DNA of 64,000 nucleotides from Myxococcota bacterium. Lineage in GTDB: Bacteria; Myxococcota_A; Polyangia; Palsa-1104; JAEUJZ01. The notes beneath the pieces are model-generated. The model was not told the DNA's origin and made no database searches. It worked only from the letters and a program-made list of their open reading frames with translations. The stretch lies in assembly GCA_025057315.1 (NCBI GenBank), contig JANWXW010000048.1, positions 1 to 64,000 of the forward strand, given 5' to 3'. The translations under genes were made by a program, and so were the position numbers. Of the stretch, positions 16,542-26,156 are shown piece by piece (positions within the stretch are counted from its first letter, which is position 1; the number at the start of each line of letters is the position of its first letter).

Positions 16542-16547
16542 TACAAT
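16542..16547 (+). promoter_or_regulatory. -10 box of the WD40 kinase gene
   Basis: TACAAT nine bases before the ATG at 16557, with no Shine-Dalgarno sequence between. Upstream, at about 16445-16468, an imperfect GC hairpin (CCGGGTGG and CCACCGG halves) lies downstream of the asnB paralogue and lacks a T-run. The 156-base gap otherwise shows nothing. Confidence 0.45.
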
Positions 16548-16556
16548 CCTGTCGGC

Positions 16557-19544
16557 ATGGAAGCTCAAGAGTCTACGGCTCCGTCGCGCCTCTTTGGCGA
16601 CTATGAGCTACTGGATGAGATCGCCCGTGGAGGCATGGGGGTGGTGTTCCGTGCCCGGCAGCGGAGCCTGAACCGCACCGTGGCGCTCAAGATGATGCTC
16701 GGGGGAGAGTGGGCCTCCACCGAGGAGATGATGCGCTTCCAAATCGAGGCAGCAGCGGCAGCCAGCTTGGAGCATCCCAACATCGTGCCCATCTACGAGT
16801 TCGGCCACCACGAGGGGCAGGCCTTCTTCAGCATGAAGCTCATCGAGGGCGGCACGGTGGCCTCCCGGCTGTCCCACTTTGCCGGCAACCCGACCGCCAG
16901 CGTGAAGCTGATGGTGAAAATCGCGCGCGCGGTGCACTATGCCCACCAGCGCAGCATCCTGCACCGCGACCTCAAACCGGACAACATTTTGCTCGATGCG
17001 CGCGGCGAGCCCCACATCACCGACTTTGGCCTGGCCAGGCGGATCCGTGAGTCCGAACATGGGCTCACACGCACTGGGGCCGTGCTGGGCACGTTAAGCT
17101 ACATGGCGCCCGAGCAGGCCAGCGGACAGCACCGCCATCTTACCGTCGCTGCCGACGTGTTCAGTCTGGGTGCCATCCTGTACGAGTTGCTGACCGGACG
17201 GCCACCTTTTCGCGGCGAGACCCCCCTCGGCACGCTCAGACAGCTGCTGGAGCAGGAGCCGCTGCCGCCCACGGTGCTGAGCCGCCACGTCGATCGCGAC
17301 CTAGAGACCATCTGTCTGAAGGCCCTGCACAAGAACCCGCAGCGGCGCTATGCCTCTGCCGAGGCGCTGGCCGACGATCTGGAGCGGTGGCTGCGCCATG
17401 AGCCGATCCTGGCCCGTCCCCTGGGCCCCGCAGAGCGCCTGCTGCGCTTCGCCGCCCGGCGCAAGGCGCTGACAGCCCTCATCGGGGTGGTGGTGCTGTC
17501 AGTGGCCGCGCTGACGGCCATGGAGCTGCGGGCCAACGCGCGGCTGCGGGGCGCGCTCCGCCAGGCACAGCGACACCTATATGCGGTGCAGATCCAGCAG
17601 GCGCAGCAGGCCCTCGATCAAGGCCACCTGGAGCGGGCGCTTGAGCTGCTGCGCGAGCAAGTGCCAGAGCGCGGACAGGAGGACCTGCGCGGCTTCGAGT
17701 GGTATCACCTGTTCCACCTCGGCCAGCGGGATCTGGTGCTGCGCGGCCATCGCGGCCCGGTTCGGGCGGTTGCCTTCTCTCCAGATGGCCGCACACTCGC
17801 CACCGGCAGCGGCGACGGCATCGTGCGTCTGTGGGAGCGCCAGGGGGGGCGCCTGATGCGGTCCCTGTCTGGCCACCGGGGCCCGGTGCTCGGCGTGGCC
17901 TTCGCCCCCCGTGGAGGGCTGCTGCTCAGCGCAGGCGCAGACGGAACCGTGCGTCTGTGGGAGCCGTCTGAGGCGAGGTCGCTGGCGGTGCTGCCGGGGC
18001 CGGGTGGCAGCATCCACGACCTGGCCTTGTCCTCGGATGGGCGGCTGCTGGCCGCGGTCAGCGACGACAACAGCGAGGCCCTGTTGTGGGAGCTGGACGG
18101 CACCACGGCGCGCGAGCGGACCCGGCTGCGGGGACATCAGGAGGGTGTGCTCAGCGTCGCCATCTCGCCCCGAGGGGACCTGGTGGCCACCGGTGGCTTT
18201 GACGGCACCCTGCAGCTCTGGAGCCCCACCGGCGAGGCCCGCGCCCAGCTGCTCCACAACAAGGAAGCGATCTTCTCGCTGGCCTTCTCCCCAGATGGGC
18301 GCCTGCTCGCTGCCGGCATGCACGCCCAGACCGTGGCGCTCTTCGACCTGGAGCAGATGGCACCCCGCATCCAGCTGCCGCCACAGCCCGGACGGATCTT
18401 CGCGCTGGCCTTCTCTGCAGACGGCACGCTGCTGGTGACCGGCTGCGAGACGGGGGCTGTCACCCTGTGGGACGCGGCCACAGGCCAGAGGCGCCAGGCC
18501 CTGCCAGGGCACCCCGGTGCGGTCTGGTCAGTGGCCATCTCGCCTGATGGGCAGACCCTGGCCACGGCGAGCGGCGATGAGACCGTCAAGCTATGGCATC
18601 TGCCTGACGGAAAGCCGGTGCCCAATCCACACTCTCCCGGTCAGCCGTCAGTGCGTGCTCCCCTCGGGGGGCATACCAGCTGGGTCCAGGCCCTGGCCTT
18701 CCATCCGGACGGCCGGGTGCTGGCTACAGGGGGCGCAGATGGCGCCCTGGCGCTGTGGGAGACCGCCACGAGCCGAATGCTGCTCTCGGTGGCAACAGCC
18801 GGAGGCGGCGAGCGCATCCGTTCCCTCGCCTTCTCTCCCAATGGAGGGAGGCTGGCCGTAGCCGGCGATGACCGCACGGTGCACCTTTACCGCCTGCAAG
18901 GAGCAGGTCTAGAAGAGCTGCCCGGGCTGCGCGGCCATCTCGGGCCGGTCCGCAGCGTGGCCTATGCTCCAACCGGAGCGCTGCTGGCCACAGGGGGCGA
19001 TGACCGCACGGTGCGCCTCTGGGATGCCAGAAACGGCAACGAGTTGGCAGTGTTCCGCGGTCACACGCACTGGGTATATGTTGTGGCTTTTTCTCCCGAT
19101 AGCCGATACCTGGTAAGCGGCGGTCACGACACGACGCTTCGCCTCTGGGATGTGGCCACCAGAACAGAGCTAAAGACAGCCAAGGAGCACGGCGGGCCGA
19201 TCTATGCGGTGGCCTTCTCCCCCAACGGCCAGATGCTAGCCACCGCGAGCTGGGACTGGTCGGTGCGGCTCTGGGCCCTGCCGGAGCTGGTTCCGTTGCG
19301 GTTGCTGCGCGGCCACACCGACCGCGTCTTTGGCGTCGCCTTCACGCCCGACGGCCGGTCGCTGCTCTCGGTGAGCCAGGACGGCTCTGTGCGGGCCTGG
19401 GATCCGGACAGCGGCCAGGAGCGGGCCGTCTTCCGCAGCGATCTTGGACAGCTCCGCGCCCTCGCCCTGTCGCCGAATGGCGAGGTGCTCGCCCTGGGGG
19501 CCAAGCAGGCTGCCGCCCTCTGGCGCGCACCGCGAGGTCCCTAA
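16557..19544 (+). CDS. membrane Ser/Thr protein kinase with 14 WD40 repeats
   Basis: A 995-residue PknB-type kinase. The kinase domain (about 16-285) is complete: GRGGMG-type loop (ARGGMGVVF), [12 protein letters not shown] and DFG. One transmembrane helix follows ([16 protein letters not shown], near 305-325), then a TPR-like linker and 14 WD40 repeats from about 398 to the end, each with a GH...V..VAFSPDG...A....D..V.LW pattern. Fourteen repeats suit two seven-bladed propellers. With the kinase inside, the propellers lie in the periplasm, probably as a protein or ligand sensor. Kinase-WD40 fusions are typical of Myxococcota and Planctomycetes. The gene stands alone. Confidence 0.93.
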   Translation: MEAQESTAPSRLFGDYELLDEIARGGMGVVFRARQRSLNRTVALKMMLGGEWASTEEMMRFQIEAAAAASLEHPNIVPIYEFGHHEGQAFFSMKLIEGGTVASRLSHFAGNPTASVKLMVKIARAVHYAHQRSILHRDLKPDNILLDARGEPHITDFGLARRIRESEHGLTRTGAVLGTLSYMAPEQASGQHRHLTVAADVFSLGAILYELLTGRPPFRGETPLGTLRQLLEQEPLPPTVLSRHVDRDLETICLKALHKNPQRRYASAEALADDLERWLRHEPILARPLGPAERLLRFAARRKALTALIGVVVLSVAALTAMELRANARLRGALRQAQRHLYAVQIQQAQQALDQGHLERALELLREQVPERGQEDLRGFEWYHLFHLGQRDLVLRGHRGPVRAVAFSPDGRTLATGSGDGIVRLWERQGGRLMRSLSGHRGPVLGVAFAPRGGLLLSAGADGTVRLWEPSEARSLAVLPGPGGSIHDLALSSDGRLLAAVSDDNSEALLWELDGTTARERTRLRGHQEGVLSVAISPRGDLVATGGFDGTLQLWSPTGEARAQLLHNKEAIFSLAFSPDGRLLAAGMHAQTVALFDLEQMAPRIQLPPQPGRIFALAFSADGTLLVTGCETGAVTLWDAATGQRRQALPGHPGAVWSVAISPDGQTLATASGDETVKLWHLPDGKPVPNPHSPGQPSVRAPLGGHTSWVQALAFHPDGRVLATGGADGALALWETATSRMLLSVATAGGGERIRSLAFSPNGGRLAVAGDDRTVHLYRLQGAGLEELPGLRGHLGPVRSVAYAPTGALLATGGDDRTVRLWDARNGNELAVFRGHTHWVYVVAFSPDSRYLVSGGHDTTLRLWDVATRTELKTAKEHGGPIYAVAFSPNGQMLATASWDWSVRLWALPELVPLRLLRGHTDRVFGVAFTPDGRSLLSVSQDGSVRAWDPDSGQERAVFRSDLGQLRALALSPNGEVLALGAKQAAALWRAPRGP

Positions 19545-19602
19545 GGCCCCCCACCCTGCCACCGAGCCGTGCTGCAGGGCTCTCCTCGCTCAACCTCTTG
19601 CT

Positions 19603-20637
19603 CTACTTTCCAGCCAGCAGCTTTTTTAGCCGCGGATCGCCGCGCAGTGAGCGCAGCGAGTTGTCGGTCTGGACGAGCTGCCGATAGTGTGCCAGGCGCT
19701 CTGGACCGGCCCGTCGCGCTGCGGACATCAGCCCCTTGATGGCCTGGAGCGCCCCGGTTTTGTTCCCCAACTCCGCCTCGGCGCAGGCGAAGTTGAAGTA
19801 GGTCTCTGCTAGCTTCCGCAGGTCCAGGTGCAGCGCCGGCTTGATGGCGCGCAGAAACGCCTCGCGGGCCTCGGGCATGCGGCCGCTCATGGCTGCCGCC
19901 AGCCCGACCCCAGTGGCAGCATCCCAGCGGGCCAAGTGGCTCGCCTGTGGGTCTGCATCCACCTCGGCCTGCATGCGCCGGTAACAGGACAGGGCCTCCT
20001 CGTACCGCTTGTCACGCAGCGCCTGACCACAGGTGGTGCTGCTCTGCAGGTGCTTGCCCAGAGCGGCAGCCACCTGGCCCTGGAGCACCGGGTCGCTGGC
20101 CCCGGCAGCAGGGGTGGACCAGTCGATGGCCGGGGGTGCAGGCAGATGCAGATCCCCTGAGGTCTGCTCTGGCTCAACTGAGATGTCGGCCCCGTCCTGG
20201 ACGGCGCCTGCAGCAGCCAGATGGCGCGACACGGCCATGGCCACGCTCAGCGTGGGAGACTCAATGGCGGCGATGATGTTGCTCACCCGCAGCAGGCGGG
20301 GTCCGTCCGGCGTCGGTCCCTCCCCGCCCCACAGCCTGGTCCGCAGCTCGCCCAGGGCGCGTATGGCCTCGCGCTCCGTGCCATACTCCAGGTAGTGAAC
20401 CACGGCCTGCTCGCTGCCGCGCACAAAGCCCACCGTGCGGCTGGCGCGGGGCCGCGTGCCAGCAGCGCTCGGATCTGATAGAAGCGCCAAAAACCGCGGG
20501 TGGGTCGGCCGTAGGCCCGTGGCGGGGGTCCAACCCGGTAGGGCGGCCAGCGCCACCTCGGCGATGCTCACCTCCTTGCGCGCGGCGCCCGCCACAGTCG
20601 TCGCAAGCAGGATGGCAAGGACCACGGACAGGCGCAT
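19603..20637 (-). CDS. secreted TPR-like protein of unknown function
   Basis: A 344-residue protein with a clean Sec signal (MRLSVVLAILLATTVAGA, cut near Ala18). The C-terminal third contains TPR-like helical pairs (RYEEALSCYRRMQAEVD, MPEAREAFLRAI, YFNFACAEAELGNKTGALQAI), so it probably scaffolds other periplasmic proteins. It ends LRSLRGDPRLKKLLAGK. It converges with the WD40 kinase gene across 58 bases and diverges from a lipid-kinase gene. Its function is unknown. Confidence 0.8.
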   Translation of the reverse strand: MRLSVVLAILLATTVAGAARKEVSIAEVALAALPGWTPATGLRPTHPRFLALLSDPSAAGTRPRASRTVGFVRGSEQAVVHYLEYGTEREAIRALGELRTRLWGGEGPTPDGPRLLRVSNIIAAIESPTLSVAMAVSRHLAAAGAVQDGADISVEPEQTSGDLHLPAPPAIDWSTPAAGASDPVLQGQVAAALGKHLQSSTTCGQALRDKRYEEALSCYRRMQAEVDADPQASHLARWDAATGVGLAAAMSGRMPEAREAFLRAIKPALHLDLRKLAETYFNFACAEAELGNKTGALQAIKGLMSAARRAGPERLAHYRQLVQTDNSLRSLRGDPRLKKLLAGK

Positions 20638-20644
20638 CGCTTTC

Positions 20645-20650
20645 AGCTTA
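20645..20650 (-). promoter_or_regulatory. -10 box of the TPR gene, leaderless arrangement
   Basis: TAAGCT on the minus strand, seven bases before the ATG at 20637. There is no purine-rich ribosome site in between. Confidence 0.45.
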
Positions 20651-20709
20651 CCAGCTCCGCAAGATGCGATACAGTCCCCCCCCTCCGTTTCGAATCTGAA
20701 TCCGGATCG

Positions 20710-21738
20710 ATGCTCATGGCGACTGCGAAGACCAAAGATGTGGCGTTGCTGTGCAACCCACAGGCAGGCGGACGCTGGCGCGCTCTGGCAGACGTGCTGG
20801 ACAGCCAGGAAGCCATCGTTGTCCGGCGCATCGTCACCGATGAAATCGATGACATCAGCGGGGCCATTGCCGATCTTGGACACAGCGTGCGTCTGCTGTG
20901 CATCTATGGAGGCGACGGGACCATCTACCGGGTCCTGGCCGAGCTGCTGGCGACGGCCGGACCGCTGCCGACGCTGGCCCTGCTGGGCGGTGGGACCATG
21001 AACGTCACGGCGCGCTGGTGCGGCATGCGCGGACCGCCCGGGGACAACTTTCGCGCCGTGATGCGTGCCTACCTGAGCGACCGCCTCTTGTCCCGCGAGG
21101 TCTCGGTGGTGGCGGTGCGACAGAGCGAGCGCGAGCACTTCGGCTTTACCTTCGGGGTTGGGCCGCTGGTCCGCCTGCTTGAGCGATACGAAAACGGCCA
21201 AAAGGGACGTCTGGCGGCGGTGAGGCTTGGTCTGAAGGCCATTGCGGCGGCGGTGACCTCCTTTCCGCGTTCTTACCGGCCGCTGCTGCGCGAGATGGAG
21301 GCCCGCATTGTGGTCGACGGGCAGCAGCTGCCCTACTCACGCTATACGGCGGTATTTGCCAACGTCACGGGTGCCATCAACCCCCTTATCGAACCCTTTC
21401 TCCACCAGCGAAGCCGCGATACGTTTCATTTTTTGGCCTATGCGACCTCGACGCGGGAGTTTGCAATGCTCACGCCGCTGCTGGCGCGGGCCAAAGTACC
21501 CATCGACCCCAAGGCACTGCTCCGTCCGGCCTCGGCCTGGAAGCAAATGGGCCTGTCCCTGCTCGGCAAGGGCGCGTTGCCCCTGGATCCGCGCTATGTG
21601 AACCATCCAGCCCGCCACGTGACCATTTATACCGACGAGCGCCACTTTACCATCGACGGGGAGCTGCTGCCCCTGAGCGGGCCGCTGGAGGTACGGCTCG
21701 GGCCGACGCTGCGGCTGGCGGTGATCGAGGAGCCCTAG
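20710..21738 (+). CDS. diacylglycerol/sphingosine kinase-like lipid kinase (paralogue 1)
   Basis: A 342-residue protein of the DAGK catalytic / YegS-LCB5 family, which phosphorylates diacylglycerol or sphingoid lipids with ATP at the membrane surface. The nucleotide motif GGDGTIYRVLAELL and the second Gly loop GGGTMNVTARW are present, as is the C-terminal FTIDGELLPLSGPLEV strand typical of the family. Another ATG lies two codons in. It shares about 70 bases of upstream DNA with the divergent TPR gene; a TACAGT box lies about 34 bases upstream of the ATG. A second family member is at 44732. Confidence 0.87.
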   Translation: MLMATAKTKDVALLCNPQAGGRWRALADVLDSQEAIVVRRIVTDEIDDISGAIADLGHSVRLLCIYGGDGTIYRVLAELLATAGPLPTLALLGGGTMNVTARWCGMRGPPGDNFRAVMRAYLSDRLLSREVSVVAVRQSEREHFGFTFGVGPLVRLLERYENGQKGRLAAVRLGLKAIAAAVTSFPRSYRPLLREMEARIVVDGQQLPYSRYTAVFANVTGAINPLIEPFLHQRSRDTFHFLAYATSTREFAMLTPLLARAKVPIDPKALLRPASAWKQMGLSLLGKGALPLDPRYVNHPARHVTIYTDERHFTIDGELLPLSGPLEVRLGPTLRLAVIEEP

Positions 21739-21742
21739 CCGC

Positions 21743-22318
21743 CTATCCCGTCTGCTCAGGGCTCCATAGGTGTTCGGGCTCGCCAAGCTGCAGCGCGGCC
21801 CAGCGAGAGAAGACAAACAGCGCGTCGCTGAGGCGGTTAAGATAGCGTATCGCCTCGGGGCGAACCGTCTCCTGCCGGCTGAGCGCCACCACCAACCGCT
21901 CTGCGCGACGGCAGATGGTGCGTGCCAGATGCAGGTGTGCTGCTGCGGCTCCCCCGCCAGGGAGCACGAAGCTGCGCAGCTCCGGCAGGACGGCGTTGTA
22001 CTGGTCGATCTCCTGCTCCAGGCGGGCGATGTGCCGATCCTGGATGACCGGCTGCTGTGGGTGCAGGCTCTCCGGCGGGGTGGCCAGCAGCGAGCCCAGG
22101 TTGAACAGCTCGTTTTGCACCCGCGCCAGCACGGCGTCGAGCGGCTGCAGCGGGCCGGTCGATGTGTGCAGGCGCACCAGGCCCAGCGCTGCGTTCAGCT
22201 CATCGACGGTACCGTAGGCTTCAATGCGCGGTGAGTCCTTGGGCACGCGCCGTCCGCCCACAAGGCCGGTCTCGCCCCGGTCGCCAGTCCGGGTATAGAC
22301 GCGATTGATGCGGATCAT
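21743..22318 (-). CDS. pduO: PduO-type cob(I)alamin adenosyltransferase
   Basis: A 191-residue enzyme that transfers the adenosyl group of ATP to cob(I)alamin to make coenzyme B12. The N-terminal ATP loop (YTRTGDRGETGLVGGRRVPKDS), YGTVDELNAALGL and the C-terminal RLSDALFVFSRWA signature are all typical of the PduO family. The ATG overlaps the TGA of the upstream diguanylate cyclase gene, so the two are co-translated. It implies a B12-dependent enzyme elsewhere in the genome. Confidence 0.93.
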   Translation of the reverse strand: MIRINRVYTRTGDRGETGLVGGRRVPKDSPRIEAYGTVDELNAALGLVRLHTSTGPLQPLDAVLARVQNELFNLGSLLATPPESLHPQQPVIQDRHIARLEQEIDQYNAVLPELRSFVLPGGGAAAAHLHLARTICRRAERLVVALSRQETVRPEAIRYLNRLSDALFVFSRWAALQLGEPEHLWSPEQTG

Positions 22319-24531
22319 GGAGAGACGCTAGCACGACCTGCGGCCGGGCGTGGGCTGGATGCATCGATCCCCCCCCGCGCCAGGGTGCAGAGATCGCCAA
22401 AACAGACGGCCCGGTTGCGTCCGTTTTGCTTGGCAAAATAGAGCGCCTGATCCGCATGGGCAATGAGCGTTGGGGCATCCCGTCCATCCAGCGGGAAGGT
22501 GGCCATGCCCAGCGATAGGGTGCACTGGAAGGGACCTTTCTCGCTGTGGAAGCACAGCGCCTGCACCTCGCGCCGCAGGCGCTCGGCGAGCTGACGTGCG
22601 CCGTCGCGGTCGGTAAGCTCCAAGACGATGGCGAACTCCTCACCACCATACCGCGCCGCCAGATCCACCTTGCGCATGCAGGACTGAACCACCTGGGCCA
22701 CCCGTTTGAGAACCGCATCGCCCACTGGGTGACCATAGGTGTCGTTGATGCGTTTGAAGTGGTCGATATCGGTGAGCATCAGCGTCAGGTGCTTGCCCTG
22801 CCGCTCGGCACGCCGCAACATTTCCTCAAACCGCTCGCCGAAAGCCCGACGGTTGGTCAGCCCCGTCAGGCCGTCGGTGGTGGCCATGGCCTCCATGGCC
22901 TGATACATGCGTGCGTTGGCCAGCGCGACGGCAACATGGTTCGCCAACACGGCCAGCATCTCGCGCTGCTCCTTGCTAAACAGCTGTGCTGCCCGCGCCC
23001 CGAGCACCAGCGTGCCCACCACCTCCCCGCCGCAGCCCAGCGGCAGCACCAGCAGCGACTCGATGCCCACCAGGCAGGTCTGGTCATCAAAGACCGGCGA
23101 GCGCTCTGCACGCAGGACGCCGTCGGGCGGCAACATGTGTCGGTTCTTGACGGCCATCGCCACCAGGCCGGAGTTGTCGGGGAAGCTCAAGCCCACCAGG
23201 GGAACCCGCGCATGCTCCTCGCCTTGCGCCGCCACCACGCTGTGGCGGTGCAGCGTCGCGTCAAAGCTGGTCAGAGCGGCAAAGTCGATGCTACAGATCT
23301 CGGCGGCAGCGGCAAAGGCGGTGGCATGCACTTCATCCGGCGTCAGCGCCCGGTTGAGGCGCTCTGAGGCGCGGTAGAGCCGCTCCAGCTCATAGCGGCT
23401 GCGTTCCACCTGCGTGAAGACGCGCTCGGACTGCAGACCGCGAAGCATCTGTTCTGCGGCCTGACGCAACAGGGCCTCCTCCTCCTCGCCGAAGGCCGCA
23501 CCCTCGCCCGCCCGGTCGGCGCACAGCACGCCCAGAAGGCGATCCCCTTCCACCAGCGGCACGCCCACAAAGCCCCCGATGCCCGCGGGTACTTCCCTAT
23601 AGTAGGAAAGATGACCGGCCTTGGGTGCGGTCAGCCGCACTGGCGCCCGGCGCTTGATGACCGAGGCCAGCACCCCAGCATCGGTGGGCACCTCGTCACG
23701 CAGCGCATGGCCGAAGCCCTCCTTGAGGCGCAGCTGCTCGGCGCTATCATCTAGCCAGTAGAGCGCACAGCCGTGCAGCCGCAGGGCGTGCCGAAGCAGG
23801 TCCAGCGTCGCGCGCAGGCTCTGGTGGACCAGCACCACTGCACCCCGCGCCAGCAGCTCCTCGGCCTCAGCGCGTCTGGCGCGATCGGACTTGCCTGCCG
23901 CCTGGGTCGCCATCAGGCGGAACTCGGCTGCCTCGCGGCGCAGGTGCTCCTTCTCCTGCTCTATGCTCTGCACCCATTCTCTGTGCCGCTGCCACAGAGC
24001 AGCACGGAGCAGGAGGGAGTGCAGCCCGGCAAAGACCGCAATGAAGCCACCGCGCACCAGCAACCGCTCTGGCACCAGCTGCCCCTCTGCGTGCATAAGC
24101 AGCACCTCAGCGGCAAGCACCAACATGCACAGAAGCATCGCGACCAGAGCTCGATGCAGGCTCACCAGGAACGCCACCAGCGCGTAAACCAGAGGATGCA
24201 AGGGGGAGCTGGCTCCGCCCAGCGCCTGCAGCACCACGAAGGTGGCCAGCACCAAGGCCGCGCCCGCCTCCAGCTCCAGCCGGAGACAGTGGGGTGGTGG
24301 ACGAGGTCGTCCGGGGGGAAGCCCGAGCCGCTCGTCGAGCTTGTGGAGCAAAAGCAGGAGCACCGCGCCGACAATCAGGGCCTGCCCTGGCCACCCGCTG
24401 CGGCGCAGCACCCCTGAGCCGAGCAGAGCGAAGCCCCCACTCAGAGCCGCGGTGCTCCAGCCCCGCCTCGCCAGGAAGGTCATGGCCCTACCCAGGCGAC
24501 GCAGACGGCGCAGGCCCCGCCCCAAGCTCAT
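22315..24531 (-). CDS. membrane GAF-GAF-GGDEF diguanylate cyclase
   Basis: A 738-residue signalling enzyme that makes cyclic di-GMP from GTP. The N-terminal 190 residues contain several hydrophobic helices; a helical linker (about 195-240) and two GAF-like domains (about 245-390 and 400-560) follow. The GGDEF domain (about 575-735) has DIDHFKRINDTYGH and the active-site loop GGEEF. RKVD sits five residues before it, so the inhibitory I-site RxxD is intact and product inhibition is expected. Both ends overlap neighbours by four bases: an ftsB-like gene upstream and pduO downstream. Confidence 0.93.
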   Translation of the reverse strand: MSLGRGLRRLRRLGRAMTFLARRGWSTAALSGGFALLGSGVLRRSGWPGQALIVGAVLLLLLHKLDERLGLPPGRPRPPPHCLRLELEAGAALVLATFVVLQALGGASSPLHPLVYALVAFLVSLHRALVAMLLCMLVLAAEVLLMHAEGQLVPERLLVRGGFIAVFAGLHSLLLRAALWQRHREWVQSIEQEKEHLRREAAEFRLMATQAAGKSDRARRAEAEELLARGAVVLVHQSLRATLDLLRHALRLHGCALYWLDDSAEQLRLKEGFGHALRDEVPTDAGVLASVIKRRAPVRLTAPKAGHLSYYREVPAGIGGFVGVPLVEGDRLLGVLCADRAGEGAAFGEEEEALLRQAAEQMLRGLQSERVFTQVERSRYELERLYRASERLNRALTPDEVHATAFAAAAEICSIDFAALTSFDATLHRHSVVAAQGEEHARVPLVGLSFPDNSGLVAMAVKNRHMLPPDGVLRAERSPVFDDQTCLVGIESLLVLPLGCGGEVVGTLVLGARAAQLFSKEQREMLAVLANHVAVALANARMYQAMEAMATTDGLTGLTNRRAFGERFEEMLRRAERQGKHLTLMLTDIDHFKRINDTYGHPVGDAVLKRVAQVVQSCMRKVDLAARYGGEEFAIVLELTDRDGARQLAERLRREVQALCFHSEKGPFQCTLSLGMATFPLDGRDAPTLIAHADQALYFAKQNGRNRAVCFGDLCTLARGGIDASSPRPAAGRASVSP

Positions 24532-24884
24532 GGTCCAGGCCGCTCCTCGACCTTGAACACGATCTCTCCGGCGCGCACCAAACCCAATTCCTCCCGGGCC
24601 ACCCGCTCGATCGCGCGCTCATCGGTGCGCAGCTGATCGATTTCGCGCAGCAGCCGTCGGTTGTCCTGCCGCAGCGCCTGGTTCCGCTCGCGCACCTGGG
24701 TCAGCTCTGCCTGAAGAGATAGGTAGCGCGCCAGCCCAGAGCGAAGGTAGAGGCGATAGGGAACATAGGCCAGCGCCACCGCGAGCAAGGCCGCCAGGAT
24801 CAGCCCGCGGACCCATCGCCTAGTGACACGGACCGGCGGCAGCCCTCCATGGGGAGGGTCGGGGTGAAGGCGCACCTGTTGCAT
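24528..24884 (-). CDS. FtsB/DivIC-like septum formation initiator
   Basis: A 118-residue bitopic membrane protein. After a basic N-terminus (MQQVRLHPDPPHGG) comes one helix (LILAALLAVALAYVPYRLYL), then a coiled coil (LQAELTQVRERNQALRQDN) and the FtsB-type end motif EREVAREELGLVRAGEIVFKV-like segment. FtsB bridges FtsL and FtsQ in the divisome. The start at 24884 gives normal family length. It is first in an operon with the diguanylate cyclase and pduO genes, joined by an ATGA overlap. Assignment rests on topology and the C-terminal motif. Confidence 0.83.
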   Translation of the reverse strand: MQQVRLHPDPPHGGLPPVRVTRRWVRGLILAALLAVALAYVPYRLYLRSGLARYLSLQAELTQVRERNQALRQDNRRLLREIDQLRTDERAIERVAREELGLVRAGEIVFKVEERPGP

Positions 24885-24891
24885 CGGTGGC

Positions 24892-24897
24892 AGCCTA
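24892..24897 (-). promoter_or_regulatory. -10 box of the ftsB-GGDEF-pduO operon
   Basis: TAGGCT on the minus strand, seven bases before the ATG at 24884, with no Shine-Dalgarno sequence. No convincing -35 was found. Confidence 0.4.
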
Positions 24898-24913
24898 TGG
24901 TGCCTGCAGCGCG

Positions 24914-24939
24914 GCGCGGAGAGCAACTTTTTGCTCCGC
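24914..24939. repeat. imperfect stem-loop in the ftsB/permease divergent gap
   Basis: The halves GCGGAG-AG-CAA and TTG-CTCCGC can pair around a CTTT loop with a small bulge. The stem lies in the 239-base divergent gap and is not followed by a T-run on either strand. The rest of the gap shows only the two promoter boxes. Confidence 0.35.
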
Positions 24940-25111
24940 CGGCCCCCTGGCCCCGAAGCGCCGGGCTCATCCTGACTGGTCTCCAGCTCTCCAACCATGA
25001 CCAGGTCCGGCTCCCCCCTGGGGGGCTGTTGCACCCGCTCCGGTAGGGCACTGGTAGAGCCCTGAATGAACGGCCGTGGTCGCCGCGGAGGCTGGTTTTC
25101 CCCCACCGTGG

Positions 25112-25117
25112 TACGCT
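25112..25117 (+). promoter_or_regulatory. -10 box of the AI-2E-family permease gene
   Basis: TACGCT followed by CCGCCC and then the ATG at 25124: a six-base spacer and no ribosome site. Confidence 0.5.
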
Positions 25118-25123
25118 CCGCCC

Positions 25124-26146
25124 ATGCCCCCCCCTTGCCCCGTCGAGGATCTGCCCTCGGCAACCCAGCGTACGGCCCTTCGAATGCTGGCCCTGGTCCT
25201 GGCGGGTGCCTCGGTGACCCTGGCCGCGCCTCTGGGGGTGGCGCTGGTGCTAGGAGGGTGGTTTGCCGTGGTGGCCCGCCCTCTGTGGCGTCGGCTCGGC
25301 CGGGCGCTGGGTGGCCGGGAACGAATCGCAGCGGTGCTGTCGCTGCTGCTGCTGCTGGTTGCGCTGGCTCCTGTGCTCCTGGCGATCGTCTCGCTCACGG
25401 TGGAGGCCGCAGCCTTCGTCAAGCGCATCCTGGCCACGCCGGGGGGGGCTGCTGCGCTCCAAGCGATGGTCTCCGAGGGGGCAACCACGTTGGGGCCGGC
25501 GGACCTGCTGGCTCTGGTCGAGCAACATGGCAGCCGGGCCCTGCAGGTGGCAGGCGCAGTGGTAGGAGCTACGGCCCGGGGCGGGCTGGGTCTGTTCGTG
25601 TTCGTGCTGGCCAGCTACACTTTTTTGGTCGAAGGAGCCAGCGCCTACGCTTGGCTCGAGCAGCGTCTGCCGCTGCATCCGGCGCACCTGAGGCGCCTGG
25701 CCGATGCCTTTCACGAAACCGGGCGCGGCCTCCTGGTGGGCATCGGGCTGACGGCCCTCATCCAGGGCGGGCTGGCGACGCTGGCCTACGTGGCATTGGG
25801 CATCCCCAGCGCGCTGGCACTGGGGCTCCTGACCGCGCTGGGAGCCATCGTCCCTGGGGTGGGAACCGCCCTGGTGTGGGTCCCGGTGGCGGCAGGCCTC
25901 CTGCTGAGCGGGCGCTGGGCCTCGGCCGTGGTGCTGTCTCTTGTGGGCGTGCTGGTCATCGGAACGGTGGACAACCTGCTCCGGCCGGTGCTCGCGCGCC
26001 ATGCCAAGCTCCGCCTGCCCACGCTGGTGCTGTGTATTGCCATCTTCGGAGGCCTGACGGTGTTTGGCCCCTGGGGAGTGGTGGTGGGTCCGCTAGTGGC
26101 TCGCCTGACCCGGGAGGTTCTGGACCTGCACCAGGAGATGGGGTGA
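25124..26146 (+). CDS. AI-2E/PerM-family membrane permease
   Basis: A 340-residue polytopic protein of the AI-2E transporter (UPF0118, PerM/YdiK) family. Hydrophobic segments lie near residues 24-60, 70-95, 150-175 and in a C-terminal cluster. The conserved late block GLLTALGAIVPGVGTALVWVP and GTVDNLLRPVLA are family hallmarks. Family members include the autoinducer-2 exporter TqsA and Na+/H+ antiporters, so the substrate is open. The start 25124 is chosen because it lies directly behind a -10 box; an ATG 16 codons upstream would precede it. The gene converges with der. Confidence 0.87.
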   Translation: MPPPCPVEDLPSATQRTALRMLALVLAGASVTLAAPLGVALVLGGWFAVVARPLWRRLGRALGGRERIAAVLSLLLLLVALAPVLLAIVSLTVEAAAFVKRILATPGGAAALQAMVSEGATTLGPADLLALVEQHGSRALQVAGAVVGATARGGLGLFVFVLASYTFLVEGASAYAWLEQRLPLHPAHLRRLADAFHETGRGLLVGIGLTALIQGGLATLAYVALGIPSALALGLLTALGAIVPGVGTALVWVPVAAGLLLSGRWASAVVLSLVGVLVIGTVDNLLRPVLARHAKLRLPTLVLCIAIFGGLTVFGPWGVVVGPLVARLTREVLDLHQEMG

Positions 26147-26156
26147 GGGCAGCGCA

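Noticed and set aside
19545..19602. Intrinsic terminator between the converging kinase and TPR genes
   Set aside because: No GC hairpin followed by a T-run is visible on either strand; most gaps in this window lack such terminators.
22305..22330. TAGCGT six bases before pduO as another leaderless promoter
   Set aside because: It lies inside the last codons of the diguanylate cyclase gene, and the ATGA overlap already explains translation. It was left out of the leaderless count.
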